NCBI RefSeq assembly: GCF_004011505.1
Contig: NZ_SAUN01000001.1
Span: 4,464,001-4,528,000 of the forward strand
Source: Nonomuraea polychroma
GTDB lineage: Bacteria; Actinomycetota; Actinomycetes; Streptosporangiales; Streptosporangiaceae
Length of the DNA stretch: 64,000 nucleotides
Reading direction: 5' to 3'
Numbering within the stretch: the first letter of the stretch is position 1; the number at the start of each line of letters is the position of its first letter. The translations under genes were made by a program, and so were the position numbers. The notes beneath the pieces are model-generated. The model searched no databases. It saw only the letters and a program-made list of their open reading frames with translations, and was not told the DNA's origin. Shown one piece after another: positions 44,246 through 51,658 of the stretch.

Positions 44246-44803
44246 TCAGCCCGTCAGGTAACGCTGCACGACCGGCCCGAGGTCGCGGACCAGGCTCTCC
44301 GGGTCGGCCTCCGCCATCGGCGGCAGCCGGAGCACGTAGCGGGTGAGGGCCAGCCCGAGCAGTTGCGTGCTGACCAGCCCGGCCCGGTGCGGGGCGTCGT
44401 CCGCGCCGGTCACCCGGGCCACGAACGCGACGATCTGCGTCTGGAAGACCTCGCGCATGCGCTCGGCGGCCATGGGGTTGGTGGAGGCGGACCGCAGCAG
44501 CAGGATCAGCACGTCGTCGGACAGGCCGCCTTCCCAGCGGGCCAGGAAGTGGCGCACGAGCAGCTCGCCGAGGCGGTCCGCCGGCGGCTCCGGCACCTGC
44601 GCGAGCCGCAGGTCCACGTCCACGGCGGCGCTGAACAGCCCGGCCTTGCTGCCGTAGTAACGCATGACCATCGACGGGTCGACGCCGACCTGGGCGGCGA
44701 CCGCCCGGATCGTCATGGCCTCGTAGCCGCGCTCGATGAGCAGTTTCCTGGCGGCCTCCAGGATGGAGGTCCGGGTCGCCGCCGATCGTTCTGTGAACGC
44801 CAT
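44246..44803 (-). CDS. TetR-family transcriptional regulator
   Basis: The 185-residue protein has an N-terminal TetR helix-turn-helix (TRTSILEAARKLLIERGYEA, then IRAVAAQVGVDPSMVMRYYG) and a helical ligand domain of ordinary length. The ATG at 44801-44803 is chosen from the usual domain boundary; the upstream frame is non-coding in style. A strong imperfect palindrome at 44808-44829 abuts the start and is a likely autoregulatory operator. It is divergent from the glycosidase at 44955 and may or may not control it. Confidence 0.9.
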   Translation of the reverse strand: MAFTERSAATRTSILEAARKLLIERGYEAMTIRAVAAQVGVDPSMVMRYYGSKAGLFSAAVDVDLRLAQVPEPPADRLGELLVRHFLARWEGGLSDDVLILLLRSASTNPMAAERMREVFQTQIVAFVARVTGADDAPHRAGLVSTQLLGLALTRYVLRLPPMAEADPESLVRDLGPVVQRYLTG

Positions 44804-44807
44804 GACA

Positions 44808-44829
44808 ACAAGTGTAGGCCAACACATGT
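44808..44829. promoter_or_regulatory. probable TetR operator
   Basis: A 22-base dyad of the form ACA-n-GTGT-n-GGCC-n-ACAC-n-TGT (18 of 22 positions symmetric) begins five bases upstream of the TetR start codon, the usual place for a TetR autoregulation site. Confidence 0.6.
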
Positions 44830-44888
44830 GCGCGCCGCCGTCTGACATTCGCCGGTAACAACCTGGCAACAGCTCTTTTCCGAATCGA

Positions 44889-44902
44889 TGTGACCGTTCA
44901 CA
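44889..44902. promoter_or_regulatory. TGTGACCGTTCACA element (first of two)
   Basis: A TGTGA-n4-TCACA dyad 53 bases before the glycosidase start. The second copy begins 31 bases later, about three helical turns, so both could be bound from the same face. Confidence 0.55.
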
Positions 44903-44917
44903 CTCATGCAGCAGAAA

Positions 44918-44935
44918 GATGTGACCGATCACATC
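44918..44935. promoter_or_regulatory. GATGTGACCGATCACATC element (second of two)
   Basis: Perfect 7-base arms GATGTGA/TCACATC with a 4-base centre, 19 bases before the glycosidase ATG at 44955. The position suggests repression. The arms look like CRP half-sites, but the spacing is 4 instead of the usual 6. Confidence 0.6.
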
Positions 44936-44954
44936 GAGCGCTGTGAGGAGCGCC

Positions 44955-47111
44955 ATGAGGAGGAGAAATGCTGGGTCCGCGGCCTTGGCGGCGGCCCTCG
45001 TGATCAGTGTGTTACCCGCGACTCCAGGCGCCGCCGCGCCGTCCCAGCTGGTCGTCGACCTCGCGACCCAGACCGGCGCCCTGCGTTACGGCGCCACCGG
45101 TTTCCTGTACGGGCTCGGCGACGAGGGCATCCCGAACGAGACCATGCTGGCCGCACTCAAACCCCAGGTCACCGCCCAGAAGGCGCCGGACGGCCTGCAG
45201 CACCCGAACGGCGACGCACTCAAGATCGCCCCGATGTTCAAGCGGGCGGGCGGCCGCGACATCCAGATCTACATGCAGGACATCTACAAGCAGTGGCCGT
45301 ACGAGAACCTCGGCATCAACGACTACCTGGCCAAGGTGGACACGATGACGAGGAAGGTCGTCGCCGACCCGTACCGCACCTCCTACGTCTACGTCCCGTT
45401 CAACGAGCCCGACCAGATCTGGTATTCGGGCAACCTGACCGGTTTCCTCAACGACTACAAGACCGTCTACCAGCGCATCCGCTCCATCGACCCCGGCGCC
45501 CGCATCGCCGGCCCCAACTTCGCCTCCTACCGCTCGGCCGACCTGCGCAGGTTCATGACGTTCGCGCGCGACAACAACGTGCTCCCGGACGTCACGACGT
45601 GGCATGAGCTGGGCGACGACTTCTTCACCGGCTGGCACGAGCACTACGCCGACTACCGGGCGATCGAGTCGAGCCTGGGCATCTCGCCACGCCAGATCTC
45701 GATCAACGAGTACGGCCGGTTCTCCGGCGACCTCGGCGTGCCGGGCAACCTGGTGCAGTTCGTGGCCAAGTTCGAGAACAGCAAGGTCGACGGCTGCCTG
45801 GCGTACTGGACGACGGCCGGCGGGCTCAACGACCTGGTCACCAGGAACAACCAGGCGACCGGCGGCTGGTGGTTGTACAAGTGGTACGGCGAGCTGACCG
45901 GCACGACGGTCGCCGTGACCCCGCCCGCGCCCGGCGGCTCGCTGCAGGGCGTGGCGGCGCTGGACCCGGCCAAGAAGCAGGCCCGGGTGATCTTCGGCGG
46001 CAACAACCCGGCGAGCGGCACCTACGACACAAATCTGGTCGTCAAGGGCATCCCCTCCTCCCTGGGCGGCACCGTGCACGCCACCGTGTGGGGCGTCGAC
46101 ACCACCGGGCTGAACGCCTCCCCCGGCCCGTATCGGGTGAGCGAGAGCGACTACGCGGCCTCCGGCGGGCAGATCACGATCCCGCTGACCGGGCTGAAGG
46201 GCACGTCGGCGTACCACGTGGTCATCACCCCGGACAAGGACCTGTCCCAGGCGGCCTCGCCGCAGCGGTACGAGGCCGAGTACGCCGCCCTGGCCGGCTC
46301 CGCCCGCGTCACCTACGGCCCGAACACCGGCTACTCGGGCACGTCCTTCGCCGAGGGATACGGCGCCAGCACCACGGCGAGCACCAAGTTCGTGGTGAGC
46401 GCCCCGGCGGACGGCTACTACGCCATCGCCCTGCGCTACTCGGCGGGCCCGTACAGCGGCGCCCCGGCCACCCGCTCGGTCCGGATGCGGCTCAACGGCG
46501 CCGATCTCACCACCGTGACGCTGCCCGGCACCGCCGACTGGAACACCTGGAACACCGTCACCACCAAGGTGTTCCTGACCGCCGGAATCAACCGCGTCGA
46601 CGTCAACGCCTACGCCTCCGACGACCGGGACGCGGTCAACATCGACTACATCGACGTCACGCCCACTACCGGGACGATCACCTCGTACCAGGCGGAATCC
46701 TCCGCGAACACGCTGAGCGGGGCCGCCAGGGTGGCGTCCAACTCCGCGGCGTCGGGCGGTGCGTACGTCGGCTACATCGGCGCGGGCGCGGCCAACACGC
46801 TGCGCTTCAACAACGTCACCGTCCCGGCCGCCGGCCGCTACCGCATGGTCGTCACGTACGCCAACGGCGAGCTGGGCGAGGGCGCCACCAACTACAACTC
46901 CAACATCGTCGACCGCTACGCCGACATCTCCGCGGGCGGCGGCGCGCCGGTCAGGCACTACTTCCGCAACACGCTGGGCTGGTCGAACTACCGCACCACG
47001 GTCGTCGACGTGGTCCTGGCCGCGGGCGCGAACACGATCACGTTCGGCAACGCCTCGGCCGGCTACGCGCCCGACATCGACCTCATCCAGATCGCCGCAC
47101 CACTCGGCTGA
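44955..47111 (+). CDS. secreted clan GH-A glycosidase (GH39-like) with two CBM6/35-like domains
   Basis: The 718-residue protein has a signal peptide (RRRNAGSAALAAALVISVLP, cut near PGAAA) and a TIM-barrel domain. Glu151 in VPFNEPDQIW is the likely acid/base and Glu252 in ISINEYGRF the likely nucleophile; the 100-residue spacing is normal for clan GH-A. Two carbohydrate-binding modules follow, starting at RYEAEYAALAGSARV and SYQAESSANTLSGAARV. The subfamily is uncertain; GH39 or a related family is the best guess. The ATG has AGGAG four bases ahead; a GTG at 44943 is less likely. Confidence 0.75.
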   Translation: MRRRNAGSAALAAALVISVLPATPGAAAPSQLVVDLATQTGALRYGATGFLYGLGDEGIPNETMLAALKPQVTAQKAPDGLQHPNGDALKIAPMFKRAGGRDIQIYMQDIYKQWPYENLGINDYLAKVDTMTRKVVADPYRTSYVYVPFNEPDQIWYSGNLTGFLNDYKTVYQRIRSIDPGARIAGPNFASYRSADLRRFMTFARDNNVLPDVTTWHELGDDFFTGWHEHYADYRAIESSLGISPRQISINEYGRFSGDLGVPGNLVQFVAKFENSKVDGCLAYWTTAGGLNDLVTRNNQATGGWWLYKWYGELTGTTVAVTPPAPGGSLQGVAALDPAKKQARVIFGGNNPASGTYDTNLVVKGIPSSLGGTVHATVWGVDTTGLNASPGPYRVSESDYAASGGQITIPLTGLKGTSAYHVVITPDKDLSQAASPQRYEAEYAALAGSARVTYGPNTGYSGTSFAEGYGASTTASTKFVVSAPADGYYAIALRYSAGPYSGAPATRSVRMRLNGADLTTVTLPGTADWNTWNTVTTKVFLTAGINRVDVNAYASDDRDAVNIDYIDVTPTTGTITSYQAESSANTLSGAARVASNSAASGGAYVGYIGAGAANTLRFNNVTVPAAGRYRMVVTYANGELGEGATNYNSNIVDRYADISAGGGAPVRHYFRNTLGWSNYRTTVVDVVLAAGANTITFGNASAGYAPDIDLIQIAAPLG

Positions 47112-47123
47112 GGTCACGAACCC

Positions 47124-47155
47124 GCGGCTCGACCGGTCGCCGCCGGTCGAGCCGC
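47124..47155. terminator. hairpin terminator between convergent genes
   Basis: A perfect 13-bp stem (47124-47136 with 47143-47155) and 6-base loop lies 12 bases after the glycosidase stop and before the stop of the facing oxidoreductase gene. Confidence 0.8.
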
Positions 47156-47168
47156 AGGAGGGAGAGGG

Positions 47169-48482
47169 TTACGCCAGCACGGGGAAGTTGGCCCGCACCA
47201 CGCCCTGCGGGTCGCGGGCCCGCTTGATCTCCCGCAGCCTGGCGATCGTCTCCCCGGAGAAGGCCGCCGCGGCCCGCTCGCCCCGCGCCAGCATCGTGTA
47301 CGGCTTGCGCCCGCTGACCCGCGCGCCGAGCTCCTCGGCGAGGCCCGCCTGCTTGGCGCCGACGGCCGCGGACAGCTCCGGGTTGAGCGCCAGCCCGAGC
47401 ATGTAGAGCAGGTACGGCTCCGCCATCGGGCCGCTCGGCCCGGCACCCGGACGGGAGGCGGCCAGCGCGCCGCCGAGGTGCCTGAGCTGGAGGCCGACCA
47501 CCGGCTCGAGCGGCGAGCCCGCCAAGACCTCGATCGCCGCGTCGTCGATCCCGGTCAGCAGCTCCGTCCGGGAGCGGACGGGCGCCGGGGCGGTGGGCTC
47601 GGCGGTGATGTCGCCCAGGTTCGCGACCGCGACCGGGCCGCGCTTGTCGGCGATGACGTCGTCGATCTTGTCGAGGCGGGCCAGCAGCGCCCGCCCTTCG
47701 GCCTCGTCGCCGAGGAAGGCGACGGCGAGCCCCACCATGGGCGGCGCCTGCGGGGCCTGGATCCGGTTGAACCAGACGGACAGCTCGTCCGGGGCCTCGG
47801 CGGTGATCTCCAGGAAGGCGTCGAACACCTCGCGGGTGCGGTGGCCCGGCCACATCACGCTGCCGCCGTACAGGCTCGGCGCCGGATACAGGCTGAACTC
47901 GACGGCCGTCACGAGCGCGAAGTCGCCGCCTCCGCCGCGCAGCGCCCAGAACAGGTCGGGGTCGGCGTCCGCGGTGACCCTGGCCTGCCCGCCGTCGGCG
48001 GTGACGACGTCGAAGGCCCGCACGCTGTCGGCGGCGAAGCCGTGCTTGCGGCCGAACCAGCTCACGCCGCCGCCAAGGGTGTAGCCCGTCACGCCGACCA
48101 CGGGGTTGCTGCCCGCCAGGCCCGTCAGCCCGTGCGGCCCGGCCGCGGCCAGGACCCGCCCCCACTGGACGCCGGCGCCCACGCGTGCCGTGCGCTCCTC
48201 AGGGTTCACGTGCAGCTCGTCCAGCTTGCTCGTACGCAGCAGGATCACGCCGTCGGTGTCGCCCGATGCGCCATGGCCGGTCGGCTGGGCGGTCACCGCG
48301 AGGCCGGAGCGGCGGGCGTACCCGACCGTGGCCGCCACGTCGCCGGCCCCCGCGGCCTCGACGACGGCGGCCACCCGTTGGTCGACCGCCAGGTTCCATG
48401 CTTTGGTGGCCTGCTCGAAGCCCTCGTCGCCGGGCGACAACACGCGGCCGTCAACGGCGCTTCGCAGGTCGGTGTTCGTCAT
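47169..48482 (-). CDS. berberine-bridge-type FAD-dependent oxidoreductase
   Basis: The 437-residue protein has the FAD-binding domain of the PCMH/BBE family: VAATVGYARRSGLAVTAQPT, then GHGASG (a conserved His position where FAD can be attached). GLAGSNPVVGVTGYTLGGGV and WALRGGGGDFALVTAVEFSL follow, and the last residues carry a berberine-type end (RDPQGVVRANFPV). Such enzymes oxidise sugars, alkaloids or phenolics with oxygen. The ATG at 48480-48482 has GAGGAG eight bases ahead. It is divergent from the membrane-protein operon and appears to be a single gene. Confidence 0.85.
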   Translation of the reverse strand: MTNTDLRSAVDGRVLSPGDEGFEQATKAWNLAVDQRVAAVVEAAGAGDVAATVGYARRSGLAVTAQPTGHGASGDTDGVILLRTSKLDELHVNPEERTARVGAGVQWGRVLAAAGPHGLTGLAGSNPVVGVTGYTLGGGVSWFGRKHGFAADSVRAFDVVTADGGQARVTADADPDLFWALRGGGGDFALVTAVEFSLYPAPSLYGGSVMWPGHRTREVFDAFLEITAEAPDELSVWFNRIQAPQAPPMVGLAVAFLGDEAEGRALLARLDKIDDVIADKRGPVAVANLGDITAEPTAPAPVRSRTELLTGIDDAAIEVLAGSPLEPVVGLQLRHLGGALAASRPGAGPSGPMAEPYLLYMLGLALNPELSAAVGAKQAGLAEELGARVSGRKPYTMLARGERAAAAFSGETIARLREIKRARDPQGVVRANFPVLA

Positions 48483-48772
48483 TCTCAAACGCTCCTCTGG
48501 GGATGATCGGGGTCCCTTCGTACCGGGACCACCCCTATGACGGTCCGGGCGCGGAAGAGGTGACCGTCCGGGCGGCGAGTTTCGGGTGATGCATGTCACA
48601 CTCCGGTCTCGGCGAATATCGGTCACGGGCCGTGCATTACCACTCCGGGAACTGTCACATTCAAGACGCAGCGCTAAATGGCCATGACACAAAGCCACCT
48701 CTGGCTGATAATTCGGCGCGCCACATTATCGCCGCGTCTGGAAAGATCGAATCAGGCGAAGGGAGGCTCGAG

Positions 48773-49885
48773 GTGGCTTTAGCAAATGCCGGAATTCGAC
48801 GGTTATTGGTGGACACGGGGGAGCCGCGGACGTGGGTGTCGCTCCGTACTGATCTCGTCACCGCGCTGCTGGGGGTGTGGTTCGGCATCGGGCTGATGAT
48901 CGACGCCTGGGCCCACTCGAACCTCAGCGAGCTGGAGACGTTCTTCACGCCGTGGCACGCGGCGTTCTATTCGGGATTCGCGGCCGTATCCGGCTGGATC
49001 CTCTGGCAGGTGTGGCGCAACGCACGCGCCGGCCGGCAGGGACTGGCGGCGGTGCCTCAGGGGTATCTGGCCGGGCTCCTGGCGGTGCCCGCGTTCGCCG
49101 CCTTCGGCTTCGCCGACATGATGTGGCACACCCTCCTCGGCATCGAGACCAGCATCGACATCCTGTTCAGCCCGTCGCATCTGGGGCTGGTCACGTCGAT
49201 GCTGCTCATCATCACCACGCCGCTCCGCTCGGCCTGGAACGCCCCTGACGTGGGCGCGCGGCCGACGCTGGGCCGGCTGCTGCCGGCGCTGATCGGGCTG
49301 GCGTTCGCGACCACGCTGGTGTCGCTGTTCCTGTCGTACGGCGACGCCCTGCAGTGGCGCGCCTCCCGCATCGTCGAGGCGTTCTCCTTCCCGGACGACG
49401 GGGGCGCGTACGGGCTCGCCACGGCGATCGCCCTCACCAACGTCGTCCTGCTCGCCCCCGTGCTGCTGCTGGTGCGGCGGTGGCGGCTGCCGTTCGGCAG
49501 CGTGACCATCATGTACGCGCTGGCGGTGCTCATGCCGGGCGCGCAGACGGACTTCGACAACGTGTCGATCCTGCTGTCCGTGGTGGCCGGGGGCCTCGCC
49601 GCCGACCTGCTGATCCTCTGGCTGCGCCCGTCGGCCGACCGGCGCTACGCCTTCTGGGCGTTCGCCGGGTTGTCGAGCTTCGCCACCTGGTCGCTGTACA
49701 TCGGGTTCGCCGCGGCCACGGGCGGCGGGCTGCCCACCACGCCGGAGTTGTGGACCGGCGCGCCGATCGTGGCGGGGCTGATCGGGCTCATACTCGGGGC
49801 GCTGTTCCTGCCCAACGCGGCCGGCCGGCCCAGTCCGGCCGGCCAGGCCGATCCGGTCGATCCGCCCGTCGACGACAGGGCATGA
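48773..49885 (+). CDS. polytopic membrane protein of unknown function with histidines in its membrane segments
   Basis: The 370-residue protein has about ten hydrophobic segments. Several carry His next to aromatic residues (IDAWAHSNL, FTPWHAAFYSG, ADMMWHTLLG, FSPSHLGLV), which could bind a metal or heme. I do not recognise the family. The start is set at GTG 48773 with GGGAGG six bases ahead; the upstream open frame is not protein-like. It overlaps the next gene in an ATGA and forms an operon with two secreted or anchored proteins. The 290-base gap before it contains only a direct repeat GTCCGGGCG (48543-48551 and 48566-48574). Confidence 0.65.
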   Translation: MALANAGIRRLLVDTGEPRTWVSLRTDLVTALLGVWFGIGLMIDAWAHSNLSELETFFTPWHAAFYSGFAAVSGWILWQVWRNARAGRQGLAAVPQGYLAGLLAVPAFAAFGFADMMWHTLLGIETSIDILFSPSHLGLVTSMLLIITTPLRSAWNAPDVGARPTLGRLLPALIGLAFATTLVSLFLSYGDALQWRASRIVEAFSFPDDGGAYGLATAIALTNVVLLAPVLLLVRRWRLPFGSVTIMYALAVLMPGAQTDFDNVSILLSVVAGGLAADLLILWLRPSADRRYAFWAFAGLSSFATWSLYIGFAAATGGGLPTTPELWTGAPIVAGLIGLILGALFLPNAAGRPSPAGQADPVDPPVDDRA

Positions 49886-51192
49886 TCCGGCTGCTCTGTC
49901 TGGTCGCCGTGCTGGTGCTGGCGTGCGCCGCGCCGGCCGCGGCGCACAACGTCTCGGCGGGTGCGGATCTGCGGATCGCCCAGACGATCGCCGGCATGGA
50001 GGTCACCGTGGTGGTCAAGGGCACCACGCGGGTGCCCGGGCCGCTGCGGATCGGCGTCATCGCCTTCGAGCCGGTCACCGGCCCGCCGGTCGAGCTGGCG
50101 GTCCGGTCGGTCGAGGACGGCCGCACGGTGACCGGGGTGGCGCGTCCGGCGTTGCGGGATCCGCAGTACACGGAGCTCAGGGTGGAGCGGACCGGGCCGC
50201 ACGAGCTGACGCTGCGGGCGGGGAACGAGGTCGCCGTGGTGCCGTTCCGCGTGCTCGTGGAGCGCGGGTCCGGGGCGGAGCTCCTGATCTACGGCGGTTT
50301 CTTCGTGGCGGGGCTGCTGCTGGTGGGCGGCCTGCTCACCGGGGCCATGGCCCGGCCGGGCCGCGCCATGGCGGTGTCGGGTGGCGCGGCCGTGGGGCTG
50401 ACGGTCGCGGTCATGGCGATCGTGTTCGAGCCGATGCTGCCTGCCGGGCCGCCGGACGGCGCCGCGCCCGTGGTCACGTCGCAGGCCGGCGGGCGGCCGT
50501 TCGTGCAGGGGCGGGTGACGACGGTGCCGGCGCGGCCGGCCCCAGGAGAGGAGTTCACCGTGCGGGTGGATCTCGTCGACGGGTCCACCGGGCGGCCCGT
50601 GGACGATCTCGCGGTCCATCACGAGGCGCTCGCCCACGTGGTCGTCACCAGCGAGGACGGGAGGTTCTTCCGTCACGTGCACCCGCTGCGCACGGCGGCG
50701 GGGCGGCTGGAGGTCAGGCTGCGGGCCGGCCGGGCCGGCACGTACACGGCGCACGTCGAACTGGAACGGGAGGACTCCGGAGGACAACTCCTCACCGGAC
50801 GGTTCAGCGTCGTTGGCGCGGCGGACCCGGCCACCCCTGGAGGCGGCGCCGACGGCACCGAGCCCGCCGCCACCGACGGCACCGGACAGGAGCCGGGCGC
50901 GCCGCCGCGGATGTCGCCTGCCGAGCCCGTCGCGGGCCGGCCGGTGACGGTCGAGGTCGACGCCGCCGGACCCGTGCGGCCGTGGCTCGGCATGGGCGGT
51001 CATTTGATCGTCCGCAGCCAGGACGGAGACTTCCTCGGTCATGTGCACGAGATGGGCTCCGGCGGTTCCCGGCTGCGGTTCACCTTCGGCTTCCCGGAGG
51101 CGGGGCGGTATCTCGCCTGGGCCCAGTACGCCCTGGCCGACCGCATCGTGACCGTGCCGTTCACCGTGGACGTCGCGGAGGCCGCCCGATGA
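49882..51192 (+). CDS. secreted membrane-anchored protein with CopC-like start and YtkA-like domains
   Basis: The 436-residue protein has a signal peptide ending PAAA before HNVSAGADL, so a mature N-terminal His (as in CopC) is possible. A beta domain (35-135), two membrane segments (about 140-195), and two beta domains follow. The latter carry HHEALAHVVVTSEDGRFFRHVHP and GHLIVRSQDGDFLGHVHEM, which resemble YtkA-like/heavy-metal-efflux accessory domains. A proline/threonine-rich linker separates them. Function is unknown; metal handling is an inference from the His/Met content and the neighbours. Confidence 0.6.
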   Translation: MIRLLCLVAVLVLACAAPAAAHNVSAGADLRIAQTIAGMEVTVVVKGTTRVPGPLRIGVIAFEPVTGPPVELAVRSVEDGRTVTGVARPALRDPQYTELRVERTGPHELTLRAGNEVAVVPFRVLVERGSGAELLIYGGFFVAGLLLVGGLLTGAMARPGRAMAVSGGAAVGLTVAVMAIVFEPMLPAGPPDGAAPVVTSQAGGRPFVQGRVTTVPARPAPGEEFTVRVDLVDGSTGRPVDDLAVHHEALAHVVVTSEDGRFFRHVHPLRTAAGRLEVRLRAGRAGTYTAHVELEREDSGGQLLTGRFSVVGAADPATPGGGADGTEPAATDGTGQEPGAPPRMSPAEPVAGRPVTVEVDAAGPVRPWLGMGGHLIVRSQDGDFLGHVHEMGSGGSRLRFTFGFPEAGRYLAWAQYALADRIVTVPFTVDVAEAAR

Positions 51193-51575
51193 AGCGGATC
51201 GTGATCGCCGTCGCCCTCGTCGTGGCGGCAGCCGTGATCTTCATCGTGGGGCGGAGCCTGGGGGCCGAGCCGCTCCGCGTGAGCAGCACGGGCGCCCGCT
51301 ACGCCGTCACCGTCGTCATCGACGAGCCGACGACGGGCCGCGTCTCGGTCGAGGTGCTGGTGACCTCGGGCGAACCGGACTCCGTGGCCGTGTCGACGGT
51401 GATGCCCGGCATGGGGCACTCCACGCCCGAGGTCATCGCGCGGCAGGCCGGGCCCGGCCGTTTCGTGGCCGAGGGTGAGCTGTTCCCCATGTCCGGGGCG
51501 TGGGAGGTGCCGATCAGGCTGGACGGGCCCGCGGGCGAAGAGGTGCTGGTGGTCGACGCGCTGATCACCGGATAG
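51189..51575 (+). CDS. small membrane-anchored FixH/YtkA-like protein
   Basis: The 128-residue protein has one N-terminal membrane segment (MKRIVIAVALVVAAAVIFIV) and an outside beta domain with VSTVMPGMGHSTPEV, a Met/His motif typical of FixH/YtkA-like domains. It overlaps the preceding gene in an ATGA and completes a three-gene operon. FixH-like proteins help copper-oxidase assembly in other bacteria; that role here is only a suggestion. Confidence 0.65.
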   Translation: MKRIVIAVALVVAAAVIFIVGRSLGAEPLRVSSTGARYAVTVVIDEPTTGRVSVEVLVTSGEPDSVAVSTVMPGMGHSTPEVIARQAGPGRFVAEGELFPMSGAWEVPIRLDGPAGEEVLVVDALITG

Positions 51576-51658
51576 CACGGCCCGGCCTGGTCTGACGGCG
51601 TGAGTGGTTTCGATAGATTCGTCCACGACCGATCATCGTGACGGGCCGGAGGAGCTTC

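Noticed and set aside
44920..44933. CRP binding site upstream of the secreted glycosidase
   Set aside because: The half-sites fit, but the spacer is 4 instead of 6 bases, so I list it as an unassigned dyad rather than a CRP site.
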